Assembly (NCBI GenBank): GCA_902779705.1
Contig: CACZCR010000004.1
Span: 97,662-161,661 of the forward strand
Length of the DNA: 64,000 nt
Direction: 5' to 3'
Origin: an uncultured Bacteroidales bacterium
GTDB lineage: Bacteria; Bacteroidota; Bacteroidia; Bacteroidales; Paludibacteraceae
In this document: in pieces, positions 27,780 to 36,955 of the stretch
How positions within the stretch are numbered: the stretch's first letter is position 1
Layout: the number at the start of each line of letters is the position of its first letter
Position numbers and translations under genes: made by a program
Notes under the pieces: generated by a model
Told to the model about the DNA's origin: nothing
Database searches by the model: none
What the model saw: only the letters and a program-made list of their open reading frames with translations

Positions 27780-29633
27780 ATGAACAAGAAAGCGATTGCG
27801 ATATCCGTGCTGGTTTGTGCTGCCATAGGCGCGGCGTTCTATTGGTTCTACTATGTGCCGTACTACTCGGTGATAACGTACAAAGGCGACTATCCGGATG
27901 TGGTTGCCGTAGAGTTGGACAAGGGGTTCGAAGGCACGTATAGGGTAGAGGCCATAGAAGGGCAAGTGTGCGTGTGGTTTAATGAGGGCGTGTCGTCGGT
28001 TGATGCGCGTAAGCAGATTGATCACGTAGGCGTCAAAGTGCTGGCCCAGATACCCAAGAACGGCTACTATCTGGTAGAAGTGCCGGCAGCGGAGGTGAGC
28101 AGTTATATAGTACGGCTGTCCTGTATGCAGGGTGTGGATCGTGTGTACCCTAACATGGTGTCTCAGGAACGGGCCGTAGCTAACTATGTGCTGGACAATT
28201 TCTTTCCGCAAACACAGAGGACGGATACCACGTCTCACGGCACGGTAGTGAAATATGCAATGGAAGGCTGCGGCGCTATCAAGGCGTTCAATATAGGTTA
28301 CGCCAACACACCGCAAGTATGTGTTGGCAAGAGCAAAGGAGATGTATGTATCAACACCGAGTACTTTGCACTGGACACGATCGCTCAGCACAACGACGAA
28401 GGCCCGATACTGATCAATATGTCCTATGGTCCCGGTTTGCCCAAGCACATAGACAAGGAAGGTGACGAGGTGGGTTACTACTGGGACGATGCTAACGATG
28501 AGGAGAGACAGGACTACAGAGAGAGTGTGGTGAACTCGGTGAAGAACACGATTCGCAATCTGCGGCCGCTTAAGGACAAGGATTATGTGGTAGTGATAGC
28601 CGCCGGCAACGAAGGTGTCAAGGAGTATAACAAGGAAGTGATATCGTATCTGCGCGAGCATCTGACGACAGCCGAGACAGAGGTGCTGGATAAGCATTTT
28701 CTGTTTGTGACTGCCGACGAGACACAACGTGTAAGGCGTCATTATGCAGAGTATAAGAACAACAACGACATGATCTGGCGCAATCCGGATATGGCGGATT
28801 ATTATAGGCGGAAGAAGAAAGAAGAATGGGATTTGTATAACAAGTCAAAGCGCTACTCGAACGAGATGGAGCGCGGGCAATACGACCCTATAGTGACCAG
28901 TGTGGATGTGTCGGATTTTGAGTACGGAGGCGTAGAGCGTCGCGGTACATCGTTTGCCGCTCCCAGAGCCGTGTGTATGTTGTCCGCCGTGGCTGAGGCA
29001 GAGAACCTGACTGGTGCAGAAGTGCTGGCCTTGGCCAAGAGAGTGACGCTGCAGAACAAGAGACTGACCAAAGAAGCCTTGCAGAAAGAAGCCCGTGAGA
29101 ATCGCCCGAGTGCGGATGAGCAGATAGAGCCGACCGAACCGGCCGAAGAAACTGTTGCGTCGAACAGCAACACTCCTGCGGTAATGCCATCGAAAGGATG
29201 GAAACCTATCAATAATAACAGAGAGGAGAACAACGAGTCGTATTCATCCACCAGAGACGACGGGGATGATGATTGGTCGGATGATGTAGATAACACGTCT
29301 ATTGAGGATGTCGTTCGCAGGTTTGGTATCGCCTTGGCTACTGAAGATTTGGAGACATTGAAAAAAGTGACGACAGATAACTTTTATAGGGAGTTGAAGG
29401 CTTCTTATCCTATCGGTCGAAGAATGGTGTCTAAGAAGCAGAAAGCGATGGTACGAAAGGCATTTAGTCAACTGCAAATCAAGGTCAAGGAAACTGAGAA
29501 TGGAGAAGTCATAGCCATGCTGATGGGTAGAGGCCGTCATTCTGATTACTATCTATGTTATCAGGATGGCTGGAAGATCTGCGACTATGGTAAGAATGGC
29601 GTTCCCGTTCTCAAGAGTAAGAAACTAAGATAA
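27780..29633 (+). CDS. Divergent membrane-anchored subtilisin-like protease
   Basis: 617 residues. One N-terminal transmembrane segment (about residues 5-26) precedes a peptidase-S8 domain. His153 lies in TSHGTVVKYA, the oxyanion Asn277 in VVIAAGNEG, and the nucleophile Ser391 in RRGTSFAAPRAVCM. The catalytic Asp motif is not standard: the best candidate is Asp139 in NYVLDNFF, only 14 residues before His, far closer than in typical subtilases. A ~100-residue Pro/Glu/Asp-rich linker is followed by a C-terminal domain (about residues 515-617) of unknown family. It is followed 3 bases later by the RyR gene, so the two are surely co-transcribed. Activity is likely but unproven. Confidence 0.8.
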   Translation: MNKKAIAISVLVCAAIGAAFYWFYYVPYYSVITYKGDYPDVVAVELDKGFEGTYRVEAIEGQVCVWFNEGVSSVDARKQIDHVGVKVLAQIPKNGYYLVEVPAAEVSSYIVRLSCMQGVDRVYPNMVSQERAVANYVLDNFFPQTQRTDTTSHGTVVKYAMEGCGAIKAFNIGYANTPQVCVGKSKGDVCINTEYFALDTIAQHNDEGPILINMSYGPGLPKHIDKEGDEVGYYWDDANDEERQDYRESVVNSVKNTIRNLRPLKDKDYVVVIAAGNEGVKEYNKEVISYLREHLTTAETEVLDKHFLFVTADETQRVRRHYAEYKNNNDMIWRNPDMADYYRRKKKEEWDLYNKSKRYSNEMERGQYDPIVTSVDVSDFEYGGVERRGTSFAAPRAVCMLSAVAEAENLTGAEVLALAKRVTLQNKRLTKEALQKEARENRPSADEQIEPTEPAEETVASNSNTPAVMPSKGWKPINNNREENNESYSSTRDDGDDDWSDDVDNTSIEDVVRRFGIALATEDLETLKKVTTDNFYRELKASYPIGRRMVSKKQKAMVRKAFSQLQIKVKETENGEVIAMLMGRGRHSDYYLCYQDGWKICDYGKNGVPVLKSKKLR

Positions 29634-29636
29634 TAT

Positions 29637-31493
29637 ATGAAGAAGTTTTTCAGATATGTATCCCAGTCGTCCAAAGGAACGTGGACGATGGCGTTGATTG
29701 CGTTTGGCGTGATCATGGTATTAGGATGTGTGTTCTATGCCTTAACGGCACAAATACACGGTGTGTCGCTATGGAGCTATCTGTACGCGGCGTTGAACCT
29801 CAACTCGCCCAAGGATGAAGTGGGTTCGGATTGGGTGTTAGGACTGCATTTTCTGCTGGGCTTGCTGGCGACGTTGATGCTGCCGTTTGTGACTGCTGTA
29901 TTGACCGAGTGGCACCGCGAGAAAGTGAGCCTTATACGCGAAGGCAAAGATATACACGAGGATATGAAAGACCACTACGTGCTGATAGGCTACAACCTGT
30001 ATACGACCCAAGTGTTGCGGCATTGTCTGAGGGATAGTCAGCATCAGGCCATCGTGATGACATCGCAGGATCCGTATATGGTTCGCGAACGCATCAACAA
30101 CGGCTTGGGCGCGCAGATGGCTAAGCGTGTGATACTGTATGCCGGTGATGCGATAGAGCAAGAGAAAACGGCGTTGCTCAACCTCTGTAACGCGCTGCAA
30201 GTCTATCTGTTAGACGAATCGGATGAGCATGAGAGTCAGTACACGCGCAACCTGTCTGTACTAAGCAACATAGTGGATGTCGTGTCGGCTCGGCTGCAAC
30301 CGCTGGAGGTGTATATGCAAGTCAATAATGCACAAGCTTACAGCCTGATGCAACGCATCGATATACCGACGGATTTCTTCCGCCGCGAGGGTAAGATAGT
30401 GGTGGATTTGAGGCCGTTTAACTTCTACGAGAACTGGTCGCGTCTGCTGTGGAGCTATCATAAGTTGCCTCAATACGATGTGCTGGACTATGAGCCGTTG
30501 GAAGAGACGGATAAGCATGTGCATCTGGTGATAGCCGGCTTCAACAGTATGGGCCGTGCTCTGATGCTGGAAGCGCTGAGGCTATGTCATTACCCGAACT
30601 ATGAAGCCCAAACGACCAAGACCCAGATCACGGTGTTTGAGCCCCAGTGGCAAGCGATGAAGGACAGTTTCAATGCCCAATATCCATACCTGGATCAGAT
30701 AGAGGATGTGGCCATTGATTTTCGTGAGACGGACATCAACAGCCCTGCGGCGCGTGAGGCTCTGAGTGAGTGGGCGCAGGATAAGAAGACGGTGCTCACG
30801 ATCGCTATATGTGACAAGGAAGCCGATACGGCAATGACCAAAGGACTGAACCTGCCGGAAGCGGTATATAGGAACGAAGCACGTGTGTTGGTGCGTCAAG
30901 AGTTGGAGTCAGTGAACGCGGACATGGTGGAGTATGGCAACAGGCGTGTGTATCCGCATGTTCAGATCTTCGGCATGCTGCAAGACGGATTGGACATCAA
31001 ACACTTGGACGACCGTTTGGCAATGTGCATAGGCGGTATCTATACGTTCTATAGTGGCAGTCCGATCAACCTGTGCGGCGCAGAACAGTTGTTGGCTTGC
31101 CAACAAAAGATACGCAATACTTTGGCAGAGAAGAGTGAGGCCGACTGGTTGGAAGGCTGGTTGAACACGATGCAGACCGACAAGTGGGCGAACCGATTCC
31201 AGTCGGATGTGTTCAAGAACTATACCGACTTTTGGCAGCGTCATCCGGGACTGACCCCGGAGGAGTATGCCAAGTGTCAAGAGCTGTTGGCCGAGGCAGA
31301 ACATCGCCGATGGATGGCCGAACGCACAGTCTGCGGCTTCCGCCAAGCAACCGGCAACGAGAAGAAGGACAAGGCCATGCGGATTCATACCGACATCGTG
31401 CCCTACGACGAGTTGGATGAGAAGACCAAGAACTACGACCGCAATGTGGTGAATACGGCGCCGTTGTTGGTAAAAGAACTGCAGAGAATGTAG
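29637..31493 (+). CDS. Two-TM KTN-type channel-like protein with a C-terminal RyR domain
   Basis: 618 residues. Two hydrophobic helices (about residues 18-40 and 66-90) with an intervening loop resemble an ion-channel pore module, but no TVGYG-type selectivity filter is visible. Two Rossmann/TrkA-N segments follow: HYVLIGYNLYTTQVLRHCL and HLVIAGFNSMGRALMLEAL. The C-terminus (AEAEHRRWMAERTVCGF through NVVNTAPLLV) is a RyR domain, the ligand-binding repeat of ryanodine receptors also found in bacteria next to channel and signalling modules. The protein probably senses a ligand at the RyR or KTN domains and gates a pore. Operon context with a protease and lipoproteins is unusual. Confidence 0.82.
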   Translation: MKKFFRYVSQSSKGTWTMALIAFGVIMVLGCVFYALTAQIHGVSLWSYLYAALNLNSPKDEVGSDWVLGLHFLLGLLATLMLPFVTAVLTEWHREKVSLIREGKDIHEDMKDHYVLIGYNLYTTQVLRHCLRDSQHQAIVMTSQDPYMVRERINNGLGAQMAKRVILYAGDAIEQEKTALLNLCNALQVYLLDESDEHESQYTRNLSVLSNIVDVVSARLQPLEVYMQVNNAQAYSLMQRIDIPTDFFRREGKIVVDLRPFNFYENWSRLLWSYHKLPQYDVLDYEPLEETDKHVHLVIAGFNSMGRALMLEALRLCHYPNYEAQTTKTQITVFEPQWQAMKDSFNAQYPYLDQIEDVAIDFRETDINSPAAREALSEWAQDKKTVLTIAICDKEADTAMTKGLNLPEAVYRNEARVLVRQELESVNADMVEYGNRRVYPHVQIFGMLQDGLDIKHLDDRLAMCIGGIYTFYSGSPINLCGAEQLLACQQKIRNTLAEKSEADWLEGWLNTMQTDKWANRFQSDVFKNYTDFWQRHPGLTPEEYAKCQELLAEAEHRRWMAERTVCGFRQATGNEKKDKAMRIHTDIVPYDELDEKTKNYDRNVVNTAPLLVKELQRM

Positions 31494-31519
31494 TATTTCG
31501 ACGAAAAAATGCACTTAAA

Positions 31520-31551
31520 TTTGCATATTTGCAAATATTTTATTACTTTTG
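31520..31551 (+). promoter_or_regulatory. Promoter for the 31.6-kb gene and possibly gcvP
   Basis: TTTG, 20 nt, TACTTTTG; 25 bases before the start codon. Confidence 0.85.
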
Positions 31552-31576
31552 CAGGCAAATTTAAATCAGGCATATA

Positions 31577-32182
31577 ATGGGGGAACACAGAAAGTCAAAG
31601 TCTGACAAGTTTAAAATTTTTTTGAGAGGCCTTTTGGTCTTCTTGGCAGTAGTAGTCGGCATATTGATTGCAGCCCTGATTGTGGATGTGATCATCGATG
31701 AGTATGTGCCGGAGAAGAAAGCAGAGGCTAAGACGGCTTATGCAATCGAGCAGGAGCGCTACACGACCATGCTGGAAGGTGCATCAGACGCCGAGCTGTT
31801 CGCCGTGTTGCGGTATGCTATCATGAGCGGCTATGTGCCTAACGAAGAGGGTGATCCGTATGGTGAGCCGTACGTGATGGTTAGTCCGTGGGAGCGTACG
31901 ATACTGCTCTATCGCCGCTTGGACGATCGTCCCGATCTGCTCAAGACGATCTATCCGGACCTGGCTGTGCTGGGTGAGTATATGGAGTGGGGCAAGCTGA
32001 GAGGTTCGCCATATCCTAATCCCGAAATAGCTGCTACGATCGTGTCCAATGCCTCGAAAGACAGCATGGAGATCAAGGCTATGGTGGGAGATTTCTTCGA
32101 TTCGACTTCGGTCAACTATAAGTATTTTGCCACCCCCATCATGTGGCAAGCCGAAGAGCAATCAGAGGCTTCGCAAGAGTAA
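31577..32182 (+). CDS. Membrane-anchored hypothetical protein downstream of the RyR gene
   Basis: 201 residues: a basic N-terminus (HRKSKSDKFK), one transmembrane helix (about residues 17-42, LLVFLAVVVGILIAALIVDV), then a soluble helical domain with ERYTTMLEGASDAELFAVLRY and SPWERTILLYRRLDDRPDLL. Not recognised. Its own promoter separates it slightly from the RyR operon; topology and position suggest that it is an accessory of that module. gcvP follows 24 bases later with no separate promoter seen. Confidence 0.65.
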   Translation: MGEHRKSKSDKFKIFLRGLLVFLAVVVGILIAALIVDVIIDEYVPEKKAEAKTAYAIEQERYTTMLEGASDAELFAVLRYAIMSGYVPNEEGDPYGEPYVMVSPWERTILLYRRLDDRPDLLKTIYPDLAVLGEYMEWGKLRGSPYPNPEIAATIVSNASKDSMEIKAMVGDFFDSTSVNYKYFATPIMWQAEEQSEASQE

Positions 32183-32206
32183 GAGAACAATATAATACAA
32201 GATAAA

Positions 32207-35026
32207 GTGAAAACACAGTTTCTTTCCCCGAGGCATATAGGCCTCACACAAGCGGACCAAGACACGATGTTACAAACGATTGGTGCGCAGTCTATCGATC
32301 AACTGATTCATCAAACCATGCCGGCAGATATATTGATGGAGCGCGAGCTCGATCTGCCTGAGGCACTGTCAGAACAACAACACCTGGCTACGATGCAAGA
32401 GCTGGCCAGTCTCAACGAGACACGCCGCTCCTACATCGGTCGTGGATGGTATGGCACGATCACTCCGGCAGTGATCCAGCGTAATGTGCTGGAGAACCCT
32501 GTTTGGTACACCTCGTATACGCCTTATCAGGCAGAGGTGAGCCAAGGTCGTCTGGAGGCGTTGTTTGTGTTCCAGACTATGGTGAGCGACCTGACCGGCC
32601 TGCCGTTGGCTAACTGCTCGCTGTTGGACGAAGCAACGGCTGCAGCGGAGGCTGTGACGATGATGCGCAACCTGCGTAGCCGCGACCAGGTTAAGCAAGG
32701 TGTATGCAAGGTGTTTGTAGACGAACGCATATGGTCCAATACCAAAGCCGTACTTCGCACACGCGCCAAGGGACAAGGTATCGAGTTGGTGGAGGGTCGC
32801 TATGAGCAGTTCCAGGCATCGAGTGAGTATTTTGGTGCGATCGTTCAGCTGCCTAATGCGGATGGTGCGATCATGGATTATGCGGACTTGGTGGACGACT
32901 GCCACGCAGCAGGCCTGAAGGTGACTATCATCGCCGACCTGATGGCTATGGCCTTGCTTAAACCGCTGGATGCAGATATCTACTGCGGCACGGCCCAACG
33001 ATTTGGTTTGCCGATGGGCTTTGGCGGACCTACGGCCGGATATATGGCTACACGTGATGAGTTCAAGCGCGATATGCCGGGACGAATCATCGGTCTGTCC
33101 AAAGATGCGTACGACCGTCCTGCTTACCGACTGGCGCTGCAGACCCGTGAGCAACATATCAAACGCGAGAAAGCAACTTCTAACATCTGTACCGCAGAAG
33201 CGCTGTCGGCTATGATGGCCGGTTTCTATGGCGTTTATCATGGCGCAGAGGGTATCCGTTCGATTGCCGAATCGATCCATCACAAAGCGGCTTACCTGAG
33301 CGAGATGCTGCAGGCCTATGGCTACGAGCAGGAGAATGTGGAATTTTTCGACACGCTCAAGATTCGTGTGCCGGGTGACGGGTTACAGGTTACGGGTCTC
33401 AAGGCAAAAGCCGATGAGTTGGGTATCAACCTGTACTACGATGCCGAAGGCTGGGTTGGACTGTCGTTGGATGAGACGGTGTCGGTGGACGATATGAATG
33501 ACCTGATCGAGTTGTTTGCTTCGGTTGCGGACAGTATGGCACAATACGAGGAGGATGAGGCTGCTTTCGAAGGCTGTTGGGCTATCGATGAGAGCCGTAT
33601 ACGCGAGGTGGACTATCTCAAAGCTGAGGTGTTCCGTCTCTATCACACCGAGACCGAGATGATGCGTTATATCAAGCGTCTGGACCGCAAGGATGTGTCG
33701 TTGACCCATTCGATGATTCCGCTGGGTTCGTGTACGATGAAACTCAACCCCGCGTCAGCGATGATTCCTATCACGATGCAGGGCTTTACCAATATCCATC
33801 CTTTGGCACCGGAGGAGCAGGTGGAAGGCTATATCCGGATCATGCACGAACTGGAAGAGCAGCTGTGCGCAATCACCGGTTTTGAGGCTTGCAACCTGCA
33901 ACCGACATCGGGTGCTGCAGGTGAGTATACAGGCTTGGTGACTATCCGTGCATACCATCACACCAATGGCCATCCGGAGCGTAAGATGCTGTTGATACCG
34001 GCTTCGGCTCATGGTACTAATCCGGCATCGTGTGTACAAGCGGGATTCGCACCCGTGATCGTCAAGTGTGATGAGCATGGCAATACCGACCTCGAGGACT
34101 GGAAAGCTAAGGCCGAGCAGTATAAAGATACCTTGGCAGGCTGTATGATCACCTATCCTTCGACCCACGGTATATTCGAGATGGCTATCCGCGAGATGTG
34201 CGACACGATCCACCGTTGTGGCGGACTGGTGTATATGGATGGTGCTAACATGAATGCCCAGATCGGCTACACCTGTCCGGCGTTTATCGGCGCGGATGTG
34301 TGCCACCTGAACCTGCATAAGTCCTTTGCTTCGCCTCACGGCGGCGGCGGACCGGGAGCGGGAGCCGTATGTTGTACGGCGGCTTTGGCAGACTGTCTGC
34401 CTACCGAGGACACCAACCGTGTATCGGCAGCGTTGTACGGCAACGCCAACATGGCGCTCATCTCCTACGGCTATATCCGTATGATGGGTGGTGACGGACT
34501 CAAACAAGCTACGGCCGCGGCTATTCTTGCTGCCAATTATATGGCTTATCGTTTGCGCGACGCCTATGGCATCGTCTATACCGGCGAGCAGGGCAGAGTG
34601 GGACACGAACTGATACTGGATTGTCGTCAGTTCCACGCTATCGGTGTGACCGAGTCGGATATAGCCAAACGTCTGATGGACTATGGCTATCATGCACCGA
34701 CATTGTCGTTCCCGGTACATGGTACGCTGATGATTGAGCCGACCGAATCGGAGTCGCTGCAAGAGCTGGACCGTTTCTGCGACGTGATGCTGCAGATACG
34801 CGAAGAGATAGCGCAGATCGAACGTGGCGAGGCAGACCCCAAAGACAACTTGCTGTTGAATGCGCCGCATCCCGAATACGAACTGGTGGCTGACGAGTGG
34901 CATCATGCTTATCCGCGTAGCCGTGCCGCTTACCCGACCGAGTGGGTGGCACAGACCAAGTTCTGGATTCCTGTTGCTCGTGTGGACAATGGTTTTGGAG
35001 ATCGTAATCTGGTAGCACGCTTCTGA
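32207..35026 (+). CDS. gcvP: Glycine dehydrogenase (decarboxylating), P-protein
   Basis: 939 residues from GTG 32207, giving MKTQFLSPRHIGLTQ. It is the fused two-half P-protein of the glycine cleavage system. The PLP Lys is residue 705 in HLNLHKSFASPHGGGG. Other conserved blocks are EPLTT-like LGSCTMKLNPASAM, LQPTSGAAGEYTGL and ASAHGTNPASC. It decarboxylates glycine and passes the aminomethyl group to lipoylated GcvH. gcvT and gcvH are not present here. A small heptamer-like stretch (GGGTTAC/AGGTTAC) occurs near base 33380. The TGATG junction overlaps the first yitT gene by one base. Confidence 0.96.
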   Translation: MKTQFLSPRHIGLTQADQDTMLQTIGAQSIDQLIHQTMPADILMERELDLPEALSEQQHLATMQELASLNETRRSYIGRGWYGTITPAVIQRNVLENPVWYTSYTPYQAEVSQGRLEALFVFQTMVSDLTGLPLANCSLLDEATAAAEAVTMMRNLRSRDQVKQGVCKVFVDERIWSNTKAVLRTRAKGQGIELVEGRYEQFQASSEYFGAIVQLPNADGAIMDYADLVDDCHAAGLKVTIIADLMAMALLKPLDADIYCGTAQRFGLPMGFGGPTAGYMATRDEFKRDMPGRIIGLSKDAYDRPAYRLALQTREQHIKREKATSNICTAEALSAMMAGFYGVYHGAEGIRSIAESIHHKAAYLSEMLQAYGYEQENVEFFDTLKIRVPGDGLQVTGLKAKADELGINLYYDAEGWVGLSLDETVSVDDMNDLIELFASVADSMAQYEEDEAAFEGCWAIDESRIREVDYLKAEVFRLYHTETEMMRYIKRLDRKDVSLTHSMIPLGSCTMKLNPASAMIPITMQGFTNIHPLAPEEQVEGYIRIMHELEEQLCAITGFEACNLQPTSGAAGEYTGLVTIRAYHHTNGHPERKMLLIPASAHGTNPASCVQAGFAPVIVKCDEHGNTDLEDWKAKAEQYKDTLAGCMITYPSTHGIFEMAIREMCDTIHRCGGLVYMDGANMNAQIGYTCPAFIGADVCHLNLHKSFASPHGGGGPGAGAVCCTAALADCLPTEDTNRVSAALYGNANMALISYGYIRMMGGDGLKQATAAAILAANYMAYRLRDAYGIVYTGEQGRVGHELILDCRQFHAIGVTESDIAKRLMDYGYHAPTLSFPVHGTLMIEPTESESLQELDRFCDVMLQIREEIAQIERGEADPKDNLLLNAPHPEYELVADEWHHAYPRSRAAYPTEWVAQTKFWIPVARVDNGFGDRNLVARF

Positions 35027-35958
35027 TGAAAGCCAGCGATAGTCTCATAGAACAGCTCAAGCAATACCGGCGGATGAAACCGCTGATTGCTATCAAAGAG
35101 TTTGTCATGATCGTCATCTGTACGATCCCGTACGCTATTGTGGTCAATCAGATCCTGGTGCCACACGCCATAGTCGGCGGAGGCGTGACGGGTCTGTGCG
35201 AGATCATTTATTTTGCCTCCGATGCCTATGTGCCGATATGGCTCAGCTCGCTATTGATCAACGTGACGCTGCTCATCATAGCCGCGTTCACAGTCGGATG
35301 GCGATATACCTTGCGTACAATGGTGGGCGTGCTGTCGTTGACGTTCTGGCTCAAGATGATACCGGTAGGTGTCGAACCGCTGATCACCGATGCGTTCATG
35401 GGCATCATCCTTGGAGGATTATTCACGGGCTGTTTCTTAGGTATCACGTTCCTGAACAACGGCTCTACCGGCGGCACGGATATCGTGGCTATGATCGTCA
35501 ACAAGTATCACCATCTGCCGATGGGACGCGTGTTGATGGCGTGTGATATCATCGTGATCATGTCCGCGTATTTCTTGCCGGAGATACAGTCGGCCGGCAC
35601 GCAGAAAGCCATCGAGAAGATACTGTTCGGTCTATGCTATACGTTCATCTTGTCCACGGCTGTGGATTGGGTAATGAACCGTACACGCCAGTCGGTGCAG
35701 TTCTTTATCTTCTCCAAAAAACCGGACGAGATAGCCGAAGCGATCATGACCCAAGCGCATCGAGGCTGCACGATCCTCGAAGCCGAAGGAGGCTATACCA
35801 AAAACCCTATGAAAGTGGTGACAACTATCGCCCGTCAGCATGACTCGGCTATCATTTTCCGTCTGGTTCATTCGATTGACCCGGAAGCGTTTGTCAGCCA
35901 AAGTCAGGTGCGTGGTGTGTTCGGCAAAGGATTTGATAACATTAAAGACAAGACCTGA
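35026..35958 (+). CDS. YitT family membrane protein, first copy
   Basis: 310 residues. About five or six transmembrane helices (VMIVICTIPYAIVVNQILVP, VGGGVTGLCEIIYFA, GGLFTGCFLGITFLNNGSTGGTDI), then the cytosolic DUF2179 domain (FIFSKKPDEIAEAIMTQAHRGCTILEAEG). The N-terminal repeats hold the PHAIVGGGVTGL motif of the DUF161/YitT family. The family is widespread, probably a transporter, with substrate unknown. The ATGA overlap with gcvP and the two-base gap to a second yitT gene suggest translational coupling. Confidence 0.9.
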   Translation: MKASDSLIEQLKQYRRMKPLIAIKEFVMIVICTIPYAIVVNQILVPHAIVGGGVTGLCEIIYFASDAYVPIWLSSLLINVTLLIIAAFTVGWRYTLRTMVGVLSLTFWLKMIPVGVEPLITDAFMGIILGGLFTGCFLGITFLNNGSTGGTDIVAMIVNKYHHLPMGRVLMACDIIVIMSAYFLPEIQSAGTQKAIEKILFGLCYTFILSTAVDWVMNRTRQSVQFFIFSKKPDEIAEAIMTQAHRGCTILEAEGGYTKNPMKVVTTIARQHDSAIIFRLVHSIDPEAFVSQSQVRGVFGKGFDNIKDKT

Positions 35959-35959
35959 G

Positions 35960-36937
35960 ATGAAGTTCCTAAGCGATTACGCCAACCCACATAATGCGCC
36001 TCAGAGGTCGCTTGCCAAAACTATCTTCGAATATGTGATGATAGTGTTTGGTATCTTCCCGATGGCATTGATGGTCAACTGGGTGCTGCTGCCCCACGCG
36101 TTTGTGGGCGGCGGATTGACAGGTGTATGCTCCATCATCTACTACGTGACGCAAGGCTGCTTCCCGACCTTGTTTGCCGAATATGGCGGCGCTATACCGG
36201 TATGGCTGACCACGTTTGTGTTCAACCTCATATTGCTTGTCATAGCCATCATGACAGTAGGATGGCGTTTCTGTATTCGTACCATAGTGGGTGTGGCAGC
36301 TATCACGTTCTGGTATCGCGTCATACCTATCCTGGACCAGCCGCTCATCGACGATCCGTGGTTAGGCGCTTTGATTGGTGGTGTGGTGTTCGGTATCAGT
36401 CTGGGCATCGTCATGGCCGCTAACGGATCGTCCGGAGGCACGGATATACTGGCAATGATAGTGAGCCACTATCGCGATGTGTCGCTCGGCAAAGTGATGC
36501 TGTTGTGCGATATCGCGATCATATGTTCGGCATTCTTCTTGCCGGTGCCCGAGTCGATGCTCCAGGCCGGAGAGGACATCTTTGTGACCAAGATCAAACG
36601 AGTGTTATGCGGTGTGTGTATGACCATCAGCTATACGGCCGCCGTCGATTGGGTCATCAGCCGTACACGCCAGTCGGTACACTTCTTCATCTATAGCCGC
36701 CAATACGAACAAATCGCAACGGCTATCAACCAGCAAGTCAATCGTGGTGTGACCATTCTGGATGGCACAGGATGGTACTCCAAACAGCCGGTTAAGGTCA
36801 TTTCGGTCATGGCACGCAAAGCCGAAGCACCTATGATCCTGCACCTGGTGAAATCGATCGATCCCAATGCCTTTGTCAGCCAGGCCAATGTGTCCGGTGT
36901 CTTTGGTTCGGGATTTGATCAAATCAAAGGTAAATAA
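35960..36937 (+). CDS. YitT family membrane protein, second copy
   Basis: 325 residues from ATG 35960, directly after the stop of the first copy. It shares the same plan: PHAFVGGGLTGVCSIIYY, VGWRFCIRTIVGVAAITFW, GIVMAANGSSGGTDILAMI and a C-terminal DUF2179 (FIYSRQYEQIATAINQQVNRGVTILDGTG). The two copies end in near-identical VSQxxVxGVFGxGFD segments, so they arose by tandem duplication and have diverged. They may form a heteromer. The longer frame starting at 35840 is out of register with the first copy and is not used. Confidence 0.9.
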   Translation: MKFLSDYANPHNAPQRSLAKTIFEYVMIVFGIFPMALMVNWVLLPHAFVGGGLTGVCSIIYYVTQGCFPTLFAEYGGAIPVWLTTFVFNLILLVIAIMTVGWRFCIRTIVGVAAITFWYRVIPILDQPLIDDPWLGALIGGVVFGISLGIVMAANGSSGGTDILAMIVSHYRDVSLGKVMLLCDIAIICSAFFLPVPESMLQAGEDIFVTKIKRVLCGVCMTISYTAAVDWVISRTRQSVHFFIYSRQYEQIATAINQQVNRGVTILDGTGWYSKQPVKVISVMARKAEAPMILHLVKSIDPNAFVSQANVSGVFGSGFDQIKGK

Positions 36938-36955
36938 ACGTAAAACACTATATTT

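Noticed and set aside
32369..34906. Two long minus-strand frames opposite gcvP.
   Set aside because: They are shadows of gcvP and carry no domain pattern.
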